From the NCBI RefSeq assembly GCF_000349325.1, contig NC_020504.1, forward strand, positions 2,018,053-2,082,052: DNA of 64,000 nucleotides, read 5' to 3'. This DNA comes from Streptomyces davaonensis JCM 4913 (GTDB lineage Bacteria > Actinomycetota > Actinomycetes > Streptomycetales > Streptomycetaceae). Every line of letters begins with the position of its first letter. Position 1 is the first letter of the stretch. Below, in pieces: positions 42,267 to 50,175 of this stretch. A program made the position numbers and the translations under genes. The notes below the pieces were generated by a model that had not been told where the DNA came from, searched no databases, and was given only the letters and a program-made list of their open reading frames with translations.

Positions 42267-44182
42267 GGAAACGGCAAGCGAAGACCTATACGAGGCTCAC
42301 CCATCCCCTGATCAGGGACTCCCGCGACGGGCCCTTCCGGCAGGCGAGTTGGGAGGAGGCCCTGGACCGGGCCGCCCAGGGACTCGCCCGCAACCGCGGC
42401 GCGTTCGGCATGTTCTCCTGCGCCCGGGCCACGAACGAGATGAACTACGTGGCGCAGAAGTTCGCACGGGTCGTGATGGGCACCAACAACGTGGACTCCT
42501 GCAACCGCACCTGCCACGCGCCGAGCGTGGCGGGCCTGTCGGCCGCGTTCGGCTCCGGCGGCGGGACCTCCTCCTACGAGGAGATCGAGCACACGGACGT
42601 CATCGTGATGTGGGGCTCCAACGCCCGCTTCGCGCATCCGATCTTCTTCCAGCACGTACTGAAGGGGATCAGGAACGGCGGCCGGATGTACGCCGTCGAC
42701 CCGCGCCGGACCTCCACCGCCGAATGGGCGGAGAGCTGGATGGGCCTGAACGTCGGCACCGACATCCCGATGGCGCACGCCGTCGGCCGGGAGATCATCC
42801 ACGCGGGCCTGGCCAACGAGGCGTTCATCGCGCGGGCGACCACCGGCTTCGAGGAGTACAAGGCGCTCGTCGAGCCCTGGACACTCTCGCTGGCGGAGAA
42901 GGTGACGGGCGTACCGGCCGCCGCCATCAGGGAGTTGGCGCACGCCTACGCCCGCGCCGAACGCGCCCAGCTGTGCTGGACCCTCGGCATCACCGAGCAC
43001 CACAACGGCACGGACAACGTCCGTGCGCTGATCAACCTGTCGCTGTTGACCGGGCATGTGGGGCGCTATGGCAGCGGATTGCAGCCCCTGCGCGGGCAGA
43101 ACAACGTGCAGGGCGGCGGCGACATGGGCGCCATCCCCAACCGTCTCCCCGGCTTCCAGGACATCCTCGACGCGGACACCCGCCTGAAGTTCGAGTCCGC
43201 CTGGGACACCGTGATCCAGCCCCACTACGGCCTCAACCTCACCGAGATGTTCGAGGAGATGGAAGAGGGCTCACTGCGGGCCGTCTACTGCATCGGCGAG
43301 AACCCGGCGCAGTCGGAGGCTGACAGCGAGCAGGCCGTACGGCGGATGCGGGAGCTGGACTTCCTGGTCGTCCAGGACATCTTCCTGACGAGGACAGCGG
43401 AGCTGGCGGACGTCATCCTGCCCGCGACCGCGGGGTGGGCCGAGACCGACGGCACGACCACCAACAGCGAGCGCCGGGTCCAGCGGGTGCGGCGGGCGGT
43501 CGCCCCGCCCGGTGAGGCGCGCGAGGACATCGACATCATCTGCGAGCTGGCTGCCCGGCTCGGTCACGAGTGGAAGTACGCCGACGCCGAGGCCGTGTGG
43601 AACGAGCTGAGGTCCGTCTCGCCGGACCACTACGGGATGACGTACGAACGCCTGGAGCAGCAGCAGGGCATCCAGTGGCCGTGCCCGAGCACCGACGGCA
43701 TCGAACCGAGCTATCTGCACGGCCGGTTGTGGGACCCGGACCCCGCGAAGAGGGGCCTGCCGGCGCCCTTCGGGCTCGTCCAGCACGACCCGCCGGTCGA
43801 CCTCACCGATGACCAGTACCCGATCCGGCTCACCACCGGGCGGCGGCTCGACTCCTACAACACCGGTGTGCAGAGCGGGAGTTTCGCCTCCCCACTCAGG
43901 CGCGGCGAGTACGTCGAGCTGTGCCCGGAGGATGCCGAGCGGTACGGGGTCGTCGTCGGCGAGGAGGTCCAGGTGACTTCGCGGCGCGGTTCGGTGGTGG
44001 CGCCGGTGTGGGTCGACACCGCGCTGCGGCCCGGGCTCGCCTTCATGACCATGCACTTTCCCGACGAGGTGGACACCAACTCGCTGACGATCGAGGCGAA
44101 CTGCCCGATCGCGGGGACGGCGGAGTTCAAGGCGTCGGCGATCCGGATCGAGAAGCTCCCCGTCGCGACCATCGTGAGGTGA
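42263..44182 (+). CDS. Formate dehydrogenase catalytic (molybdopterin) subunit lacking its N-terminal Fe-S domain
   Basis: 639 residues of the molybdopterin oxidoreductase family. It oxidises formate to CO2 at a Mo centre with bis-MGD. The Mo ligand is Cys84 in VDSCNRTCHAPSVAG, followed by His85; the codon is TGC, so no selenocysteine. Further motifs: VMWGSNARFAHPIFFQHVL, VDPRRTSTAEWA, LRGQNNVQGGGDMGA, IGENPAQSEADSEQ, and the C-terminal MGD-binding domain LTTGRRLDSYNTGVQSGS to HFPDEVDTNSLTIEANCP. The N-terminal CxxCxxxC [4Fe-4S] domain that normally opens such proteins is absent. A matching segment is at the end of the gene at 46002-46862. ATGA overlap with the PanE-like gene; GAGGAG site. 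Confidence 0.9.
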   Translation: MRKRQAKTYTRLTHPLIRDSRDGPFRQASWEEALDRAAQGLARNRGAFGMFSCARATNEMNYVAQKFARVVMGTNNVDSCNRTCHAPSVAGLSAAFGSGGGTSSYEEIEHTDVIVMWGSNARFAHPIFFQHVLKGIRNGGRMYAVDPRRTSTAEWAESWMGLNVGTDIPMAHAVGREIIHAGLANEAFIARATTGFEEYKALVEPWTLSLAEKVTGVPAAAIRELAHAYARAERAQLCWTLGITEHHNGTDNVRALINLSLLTGHVGRYGSGLQPLRGQNNVQGGGDMGAIPNRLPGFQDILDADTRLKFESAWDTVIQPHYGLNLTEMFEEMEEGSLRAVYCIGENPAQSEADSEQAVRRMRELDFLVVQDIFLTRTAELADVILPATAGWAETDGTTTNSERRVQRVRRAVAPPGEAREDIDIICELAARLGHEWKYADAEAVWNELRSVSPDHYGMTYERLEQQQGIQWPCPSTDGIEPSYLHGRLWDPDPAKRGLPAPFGLVQHDPPVDLTDDQYPIRLTTGRRLDSYNTGVQSGSFASPLRRGEYVELCPEDAERYGVVVGEEVQVTSRRGSVVAPVWVDTALRPGLAFMTMHFPDEVDTNSLTIEANCPIAGTAEFKASAIRIEKLPVATIVR

Positions 44183-44187
44183 CCCAA

Positions 44188-46005
44188 GTGGACCTGCACT
44201 TCGGCGACAGCAAGCCGACGGACGACGAACGGGCGGCCGTCGACGCCCTGTTGGGACCCCCGGAGTCCTCATGGGAAGGCGCCGACCGCTCCGATGCCGA
44301 CCTGAGGTGGGCGCGCGGCGGACGCGCCGCACGCGAGCGCCGGGACCTGCTGTTGCCGGGGCTGCACGCCATCAACGACCGGATCGGCTGGATCAGCGAC
44401 GGCGCCCTCGACTACCTGTGCCGCCGGCTGACCGTGCCACCGGCGGAGGCCTACGGCGTCGCCACCTTCTACGCGATGTTCTCCGTCAAGCCGCGCCCCG
44501 CCACCGTGCTGCACGTCTGCACCGACCTCGCCTGCGCCGCCGCGGGCGCCGCCGACCTGTGCGCGGGCGTCGAGGCGAGCCTCGGCCCCGGCGTGCACGT
44601 CGAACGCAGCCCCTGCCTGGGCCTGTGCGAACGCGCCCCGGCGGCCCTGGCGATCAGAGCGGGCGACCCGGTGCGTACGGCGGTCTCGGCGCCCACCACC
44701 GTGCACGACGCCGTGCTCGCCGCGACCGCGCCGGACTCGGCGCCCGAGGAGCCGCCCGCGGCGATGGCGGTGCCCCAGGCCGGGGACCCGGGGCTCACCC
44801 TGCTCGGCCGGGTCGGCGTCGTGGACCCGGCGAGCCTCGACGACTACCGCGCCCACGGCGGCTACACCGCCCTGCGCCGGGCCTTCGAGCTGGGCCCGGC
44901 CGGCGTGATCCGCGAGGTGACCGACTCGGGCCTGGTCGGGCGTGGCGGCGCCGCCTTCCCCACCGGCCGCAAATGGCAGGCCACGGCGTCCCAGCCCGAC
45001 CATCCGCACTACCTCGTCTGCAACGCCGACGAGTCCGAGCCGGGCACCTTCAAGGACCGCGTGATCATGGAGGGTGACCCGTACGCCCTGGTCGAGGCGA
45101 TGACCATCGCCGCGTACGCGACCGGCGCGCACCACGGCTACCTGTATCTGCGCGGCGAGTACCCGCGCGCGATCCAGCGCATGGAGCACGCCCTCGCGCA
45201 GGCCCGCGCGCGGGGACTGCTCGGGCCGGACATTCTCGGTCAGGGGTACGCCTTCGACATCGAGATCCGCAGGGGCGCGGGCGCCTACATCTGCGGTGAG
45301 GAGACCGCCCTGTTCAACTCCATCGAGGGCTACCGGGGCGAGCCGCGCTCCAAGCCGCCGTTCCCGGTGGAGAAGGGCCTGTTCGGCAAGCCGACGGTGG
45401 AGAACAACGTCGAGACGCTGGTCAACGTCCTGCCCATCCTGACCATGGGCGCACCGGCGTACGCGGCGATCGGCACCCCGAAGTCGACCGGCCCGAAGCT
45501 CTACTGCGTCTCGGGCAGTGTGGACCGGCCCGGTATCTACGAGCTGCCGTTCGGCGCCACGCTGGGCGAGCTGCTGACGCTCGCCGGAGTGCGGGACGGG
45601 CTGCGTGCGGTGCTGCTGGGCGGCGCGGCGGGCGGATTCGTCCGGCCCGACGAGACGGACATCCCGCTCACCTTCGAAGGCACCCGGGAGGCGGGCACCA
45701 CGCTCGGCTCGGGCGTGGTGATGGCCTTCGACTCCTCGGTGCCGCTGCCTCGGCTCCTGTTGCGCATCGCCGAGTTCTTCCGCGACGAGTCGTGCGGGCA
45801 GTGCGTGCCCTGCCGGGTCGGGACCGTGCGGCAGGAGGAGGCGCTGCACCGGATCGCGGAGCGGACGGGTACCGCGGCCGCCGAGGACATCGCCCTGCTC
45901 AGGGAGGTCGGCCGCGCCATGCGGGACGCCTCGATCTGCGGTCTGGGACAGACCGCCTGGAACGCCGTGGAATCCGCCATCGACCGCCTGGGGGCGTACG
46001 AATGA
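44188..46005 (+). CDS. Formate dehydrogenase diaphorase subunit: fused NuoE-NuoF (FdsG-FdsB) protein
   Basis: 605 residues. N-terminal NuoE-like domain (about 1-160) holds a [2Fe-2S] site: CTDLAC and CLGLC give the four Cys ligands. The C-terminal NuoF-like domain (about 200-605) carries the FMN/NADH sites GRGGAAFPTGRKW, NADESEPGTFKDR and GAGAYICGEETALFNSIEG, and the [4Fe-4S] motif ESCGQCVPCR with a distant Cys in SICGLGQTAW. It passes electrons from the Fe-S chain to NAD+. FdsG and FdsB are separate proteins in most known NAD-formate dehydrogenases. GTG at 44188 has GAGG upstream; GTG at 44179, overlapping the previous stop, is the alternative. The stop overlaps the next ATG. Confidence 0.9.
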   Translation: MDLHFGDSKPTDDERAAVDALLGPPESSWEGADRSDADLRWARGGRAARERRDLLLPGLHAINDRIGWISDGALDYLCRRLTVPPAEAYGVATFYAMFSVKPRPATVLHVCTDLACAAAGAADLCAGVEASLGPGVHVERSPCLGLCERAPAALAIRAGDPVRTAVSAPTTVHDAVLAATAPDSAPEEPPAAMAVPQAGDPGLTLLGRVGVVDPASLDDYRAHGGYTALRRAFELGPAGVIREVTDSGLVGRGGAAFPTGRKWQATASQPDHPHYLVCNADESEPGTFKDRVIMEGDPYALVEAMTIAAYATGAHHGYLYLRGEYPRAIQRMEHALAQARARGLLGPDILGQGYAFDIEIRRGAGAYICGEETALFNSIEGYRGEPRSKPPFPVEKGLFGKPTVENNVETLVNVLPILTMGAPAYAAIGTPKSTGPKLYCVSGSVDRPGIYELPFGATLGELLTLAGVRDGLRAVLLGGAAGGFVRPDETDIPLTFEGTREAGTTLGSGVVMAFDSSVPLPRLLLRIAEFFRDESCGQCVPCRVGTVRQEEALHRIAERTGTAAAEDIALLREVGRAMRDASICGLGQTAWNAVESAIDRLGAYE

Positions 46006-46862
46006 CCGTGACACCGCTGGGGATTCCCCGCCGACTGCTGGAGTTCACGATCGACGGGGAGCCGGTCCGGGCGCCCGAGGGTGCGACCGTCCTCGACGCC
46101 TGCCGGGCCGCCGGGAAGGACATCCCGACGCTGTGCGAGGGCGACACCCTGCGGCCCAAGAACGCCTGCCGGGTCTGCGTCGTCGAGGTCGAGGGGTCCC
46201 GGACCCTGGTCCCGGCCTGCTCCCGCAAGGCCGAGCCGGGCATGGAGGTACGCACCGACACCGAGCGCGCCCGGCACAGCCGCAAGGTCGTACTGGAACT
46301 CCTCGCCTCCTCGGTCGACTTGTCGACCACACCGAAGGTCGCCGAGTGGATCAAGGAGTACGAGGCCAAGCCGGAGCGCTTCGGCCCGGATGCCGCCCGG
46401 CTCAACGAGGAACCCAAGGTCGACAACGATCTGTATGTGCGCGACTACGACAAGTGCATCCTCTGCTACAAGTGCGTCGACGCCTGTGGCGACCAGTGGC
46501 AGAACACCTTCGCGATCTCGGTCGCCGGGCGGGGCTTCGACGCCCGGATCGCCGTCGAGCACGACGCCCCGCTGACCGACTCCGCCTGCGTGTACTGCGG
46601 GAACTGCATCGAGGTGTGTCCGACGGGGGCGCTGTCCTTCAAGTCGGAGTTCGACATGCGGGCGGCGGGCACCTGGGACGAGTCGGCGCAGACGGAGACG
46701 ACCACGGTGTGCGCGTACTGCGGAGTGGGCTGCAACCTCACTCTTCACGTGCAGGAGAATGAGATCGTGAAGGTCACCTCGCCGCACGACAATCCGGTGA
46801 CCCACGGCAATCTGTGCATCAAGGGCCGCTTCGGCTACCAGCACGTCCAGAACCGGAACTGA
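46002..46862 (+). CDS. Formate dehydrogenase Fe-S subunit carrying the displaced MopB [4Fe-4S] domain
   Basis: 286 residues, the electron wire of the complex. [2Fe-2S] ferredoxin-like N-terminus (about 15-85; CEGDTLRPKNACRVCVVEVE, then VPACSRK). A linker without cysteines follows where related FdsA/NuoG proteins have a Cys-rich cluster site. Next is a 2x[4Fe-4S] ferredoxin domain (CILCYKCVDAC and CVYCGNCIEVCPTGAL, about 150-205). At the very end is CAYCGVGCNLTLHV to GNLCIKGRFGYQ (about 235-280), the molybdopterin-enzyme N-terminal [4Fe-4S] motif with its conserved Lys. That last domain belongs at the front of the catalytic subunit encoded upstream. Coupled by ATGA overlap to the NuoE-NuoF gene. 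Confidence 0.9.
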   Translation: MTVTPLGIPRRLLEFTIDGEPVRAPEGATVLDACRAAGKDIPTLCEGDTLRPKNACRVCVVEVEGSRTLVPACSRKAEPGMEVRTDTERARHSRKVVLELLASSVDLSTTPKVAEWIKEYEAKPERFGPDAARLNEEPKVDNDLYVRDYDKCILCYKCVDACGDQWQNTFAISVAGRGFDARIAVEHDAPLTDSACVYCGNCIEVCPTGALSFKSEFDMRAAGTWDESAQTETTTVCAYCGVGCNLTLHVQENEIVKVTSPHDNPVTHGNLCIKGRFGYQHVQNRN

Positions 46863-46879
46863 TCGGGGCTGATGGGGAC

Positions 46880-47728
46880 ATGGGACGAGTCACGGAACGA
46901 CGCAAGGTGCTCCGGATCCGGGACGGGGCCGTCTCCACCCGGCCGGACACACTCGTCGCCGAGGAGCCCCTGGAGATCCGGCTGAACGGCAAGCCCCTCG
47001 CGATCACCATGCGGACGCCGGGGGACGACTTCGCCCTCGCCGCCGGGTTCCTGGTGAGCGAGGGGGTGCTGGGCGCGGCGGCGGACCTCCAGAACATCGT
47101 GTACTGCGCGGGCGCCACGGCGGACGGCTCGAACACCTACAACGTGGTGGACGTGAAGACGTCGCAGGGCGTGCTGATCCCGGAGATCACCCTGGAGCGC
47201 AACGTCTACACGACGTCCTCCTGCGGCCTGTGCGGCAAGGCCAGCCTCGACGCCGTCCGCACCACCGCCCGCTGGCCCATCGCCGACACTCCCCCGGTCC
47301 GCGTCGAACCCGAGCTGCTGGCGAGCCTCCCCGACCGGCTGCGCGCCTCGCAGCGGGTCTTCGACCGGACCGGGGGGCTGCACGCGGCGGCCCTGTTCAC
47401 CGAGGACGGCGAGCTGCTCGACATACGGGAGGACGTCGGCCGGCACAACGCGGTCGACAAGCTGGTCGGCCGCGCCCTCCAGAACGGCGACCTGCCCCTG
47501 TCCCGCACCATCCTGCTGGTGTCCGGGCGGGCCTCCTTCGAACTGGCACAGAAGGCGGTGATGGCGGGGATCCCGGTCCTGGCAGCCGTCTCGGCGCCCT
47601 CGTCGCTCGCGGTGGACCTGGCCGCGGAGACGGGCCTGACCCTGGTGGGCTTCCTGCGGGGCTCCTCCATGAACGTGTACGCGGGCGAGGACCGGATCGC
47701 CCTGCGGGCCGCGGCCGCCCAGGGCTGA
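46880..47728 (+). CDS. fdhD: Formate dehydrogenase accessory sulfurtransferase FdhD
   Basis: 282 residues. Cytoplasmic protein that delivers sulfur to the Mo cofactor of formate dehydrogenase. Characteristic features: EEPLEIRLNGKPLAITMRTPGDDFALAAGFLVSEG, the Cys motif TSSCGLCGKASLD (CxxC), DRTGGLHAAALF, DIREDVGRHNAVDKLVGRAL, and LLVSGRASFELAQKAVMAGIPVLAAVSAPSSLAVDLA. It lies 17 bases downstream of the Fe-S subunit and completes the formate dehydrogenase operon. The ATG at 46880 is preferred because the family start MGRVTERRKV follows it directly; a hairpin follows the stop. Confidence 0.95.
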   Translation: MGRVTERRKVLRIRDGAVSTRPDTLVAEEPLEIRLNGKPLAITMRTPGDDFALAAGFLVSEGVLGAAADLQNIVYCAGATADGSNTYNVVDVKTSQGVLIPEITLERNVYTTSSCGLCGKASLDAVRTTARWPIADTPPVRVEPELLASLPDRLRASQRVFDRTGGLHAAALFTEDGELLDIREDVGRHNAVDKLVGRALQNGDLPLSRTILLVSGRASFELAQKAVMAGIPVLAAVSAPSSLAVDLAAETGLTLVGFLRGSSMNVYAGEDRIALRAAAAQG

Positions 47729-47750
47729 GGCGGTCACCCCGCGAACACGG

Positions 47751-47801
47751 CGGCGGGACCCTGACGGCGGGGAGCGCCCCCTGCGCCGCGGGGTCCCGCC
47801 G
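47751..47801 (+). terminator. Long hairpin after fdhD
   Basis: An 11-base perfect stem (47751-47761 with 47791-47801) encloses a GC-rich loop that can fold further. It lies 23 bases after the fdhD stop and is the likely end of the PanE-like/formate dehydrogenase operon. Confidence 0.65.
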
Positions 47802-47848
47802 TTTCGCCCCATGGACCAGCGGCGCCCGGACCACTAGCGTCCCGGAGG

Positions 47849-49072
47849 GTGTCCTCCGACGTGCCGGTGATACGACGGACGGGAACCGGGATCGGTCTGG
47901 TGCTGGCCCTGGTTCTCGGGGCCGTGCTGCTCACCGTCCTCCCGGAGGACGACGGGACGGACGGCGCCTGTGCGGCTCGTACGGTGCGGGCCTGGGCCGC
48001 CGATGAGCGGCTGACCTCGGAGTTCGCCCGCTACGGCGACGACGCCGCGCGTACCGACGACTGGACGGGCGGCGACGGCACCCACTCGGTGCGGCTGCCG
48101 GACGGACGGGTGCTGTGGCTGTTCTCGGACACCTATCTGGGGCAGGTGTACGGGCCGCCCAACCCGGTCGGCGAGTCCTACGCCTGGCGGGACACCTCGG
48201 CGCCGATGGTGCGCAACTCCGCCGTGGTGATGCGGGACGGGCGGTTGGAGAGCACCTTGCCCGCTCCCCTGTTCGCCGATCCGGCGCCGGGGCAGTGGCG
48301 CTGGCCGGTCGCGGCCCGGGTGGAGCCCCGTCGGCCCGGCTCCCCGGAGCAGGTGCTGCGGGTGGTGCTGTGGGTGCGGACGGCGGGGCAGGCACCGTGG
48401 ATCTACGGGGTGCCCGCGGCCACCGAGGTCGCCACGCTCTCGCTGCCCGATCTGCGGGTCGAGTCCACGGTCAAGGTCTTCGACCAGCAGCTCGTCGCGG
48501 ATCCCTCCCGGCGGGTGCTGTTCGGCACGACGCTGGTGGAGCGGGACGGGTGGACGTACGTCTTCGGCGGCGACGACCGCCGGGCCGTGTCCCGCCCGGC
48601 CTCGCGGGCCTATGTGGCCCGGGTGCCGGAGGGCGGGCTCGCCGATCCGGCCGCCTGGGAGTACTGGGACGGCAAGAAGTGGGCGGCGGGGGTCCGGCCG
48701 CGCGCGGTGCTCGGGGACGGGCGGCGCACGGGCGTGGGCAGCGCCTTCTCGGTGGTGCGCGACGGGCCGACGTATGTGCTGTTCACGATGGCGGCGGGCG
48801 GGGACGGACTGACGACCGTGACCTCCTACTGGGCCTGCTCGCCGACCGGGCCCTGGCACGGGCCGACGAAGGACTTCAGCCCGTCCCTGCCGCAGGGACA
48901 GGTGGCCGCGTACAACCCGCAGACCCATCCGGAGCTGAGCGAGGACGGGCGGGTGGTGCTGAGCTACGACGTCAACTGGCTGGAGACCACCGGCGCCGCC
49001 GCCAACCTCAGCCGGAACGTGTCCCTGTACCGACCGCGATTCGTGACTCTGCGACTGGGGCCGGGGGGTTGA
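47849..49072 (+). CDS. Membrane-anchored or secreted beta-propeller protein (DUF4185-like)
   Basis: 407 residues. A basic N-terminus is followed by one hydrophobic helix (about 12-31, GTGIGLVLALVLGAVLLTVL), probably a signal anchor. The rest resembles five-bladed propeller proteins of the DUF4185 kind: GDGTHSVRLPDGRVLWLFSDTYLG, MVRNSAVVMRDG, FGTTLVERDGWTYVFG, GSAFSVVRDGPTYVLFTM, and YNPQTHPELSEDGRVVLSYDVNW. Such proteins bind or cleave glycans in some cases, but no function is known here. The start is uncertain: GTG at 47849 or GTG at 47861. Its 3' end overlaps the convergent transporter gene by 65 bases. Confidence 0.78.
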   Translation: MSSDVPVIRRTGTGIGLVLALVLGAVLLTVLPEDDGTDGACAARTVRAWAADERLTSEFARYGDDAARTDDWTGGDGTHSVRLPDGRVLWLFSDTYLGQVYGPPNPVGESYAWRDTSAPMVRNSAVVMRDGRLESTLPAPLFADPAPGQWRWPVAARVEPRRPGSPEQVLRVVLWVRTAGQAPWIYGVPAATEVATLSLPDLRVESTVKVFDQQLVADPSRRVLFGTTLVERDGWTYVFGGDDRRAVSRPASRAYVARVPEGGLADPAAWEYWDGKKWAAGVRPRAVLGDGRRTGVGSAFSVVRDGPTYVLFTMAAGGDGLTTVTSYWACSPTGPWHGPTKDFSPSLPQGQVAAYNPQTHPELSEDGRVVLSYDVNWLETTGAAANLSRNVSLYRPRFVTLRLGPGG

Positions 49073-50042
49073 GCTCCTTGTCGTGGGAGCGCCGCTTGGC
49101 AATGACCGCACAGACCATGAGCTGCATCTGGTGGAAGAGCATCAGAGGCAGCACGGCGAGCGCGGCGTGGGCGCCGAAGAGGACGCTCGCCATGGGGAGT
49201 CCGGCGGCCAGGGACTTCTTGGAGCCCGCGAACTGGATGGCGATCCGGTCCTCGCGGTTGAAGCGCAGCGCCTTGGCGCCGTACCAGGTCAGCAGCAGCA
49301 TGACGGTGAGGATCACGGCCTCCACGGCCATCAGTCCGCCGAGCCTGGCGGGGCTGACCTGGTTCCAGACGCCCGCGACCATGCCCTCGCTGAACGCGGC
49401 GTAGACGACGAGGAGGATGGAGCCGCGGTCGACGAGGCCGAGGAACTTCTTGTGCCGCAGGATGAATCCGCCTATCCAGCGCCGCAGCACCTGACCGGCC
49501 AGGAACGGCACCAGCAATTGCAGCACGATCTTCAGCAGGGAGTCGGCCGAGAACCCGCCGCCGTTGCCGCCGAGCAGGCTCGCCGCGAGGAGCGGGGTGG
49601 CGACGATGCCGACCAGCGAGGAGAACGAGCCCGCGCAGATCGCGGCGGGCACGTTGCCGCGGGCGATCGAGGTGAACGCGATCGACGACTGGACGGTCGA
49701 GGGCACCAGGGTGAGGAAGAGCAGCCCCTGGTAGAGCGGGTCGGTCAGCAGGACCGGGACCGTGCCCCGGGCGGCCAGGCCCAGCAGCGGGAAGATGACG
49801 AAGGTGCAGGCCAGGACGGTGAGGTGGAGGCGCCAGTGGCGCAGTCCGTCCAGCGCCTCACGGGTGGAGAGCCGGGCGCCGTAGAGGAAGAAGAGCAGGG
49901 CGATGGCGGCGGTGGCGGCGCCGTCGGCCACGTCGGCGCCCGTTCCGCGAGCCGGCAGCAGCGCGGCCAGGCCCACTGTCCCGAGCAGCAGCAGGATGTA
50001 CGGGTCGATCGGCATCCAACGCGGCCAACGCAGGCGTTTCAC
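49008..50042 (-). CDS. BASS-family (bile acid:sodium symporter-like) transporter
   Basis: 344 residues with about ten hydrophobic helices, matching the SBF-like subfamily. Segments include PYILLLLGTVGLAALLPARG, AIALLFFLYGARLSTREALDGLRHWRLHL, TLVPSTVQSSIAFTSIARGNVPAAICAGSFSSLVGI, and QFAGSKKSLAAGLPMASVLFG (crossover region with the polar residues used for Na+ binding). It probably takes up an organic acid or sterol-like anion with sodium. The GTG start at 50042 faces a LysR gene across 133 bases, the usual layout for a LysR-controlled transporter. Confidence 0.88.
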   Translation of the reverse strand: MKRLRWPRWMPIDPYILLLLGTVGLAALLPARGTGADVADGAATAAIALLFFLYGARLSTREALDGLRHWRLHLTVLACTFVIFPLLGLAARGTVPVLLTDPLYQGLLFLTLVPSTVQSSIAFTSIARGNVPAAICAGSFSSLVGIVATPLLAASLLGGNGGGFSADSLLKIVLQLLVPFLAGQVLRRWIGGFILRHKKFLGLVDRGSILLVVYAAFSEGMVAGVWNQVSPARLGGLMAVEAVILTVMLLLTWYGAKALRFNREDRIAIQFAGSKKSLAAGLPMASVLFGAHAALAVLPLMLFHQMQLMVCAVIAKRRSHDKELNPPAPVAESRIAVGTGTRSG

Positions 50043-50120
50043 TGTGCTCCACTACTTCGCTGTACGTCCGGTTCTCGGGCACGGTCGTGCCCTCTCCATC
50101 GTCCTCCGCGCCCTCGCGAT

Positions 50121-50131
50121 CGGGAATCCCG
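50121..50131. promoter_or_regulatory. Short palindrome CGGGA-A-TCCCG in the BASS/LysR promoter region
   Basis: A perfect 11-base palindrome lies 45 bases upstream of the LysR start and 79 bases upstream of the BASS start. This is a plausible but short operator candidate; it does not show the classical T-N11-A LysR box clearly. Confidence 0.25.
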
Positions 50132-50175
50132 CACACCACTCTGACTGTCATCACGTTCCCCGATAGCCTTGAGGG

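Noticed and set aside
42335..42520. Possible selenocysteine use in the formate dehydrogenase
   Set aside because: The Mo-ligand position (residue 84) is an ordinary TGC Cys codon and there is no in-frame TGA.
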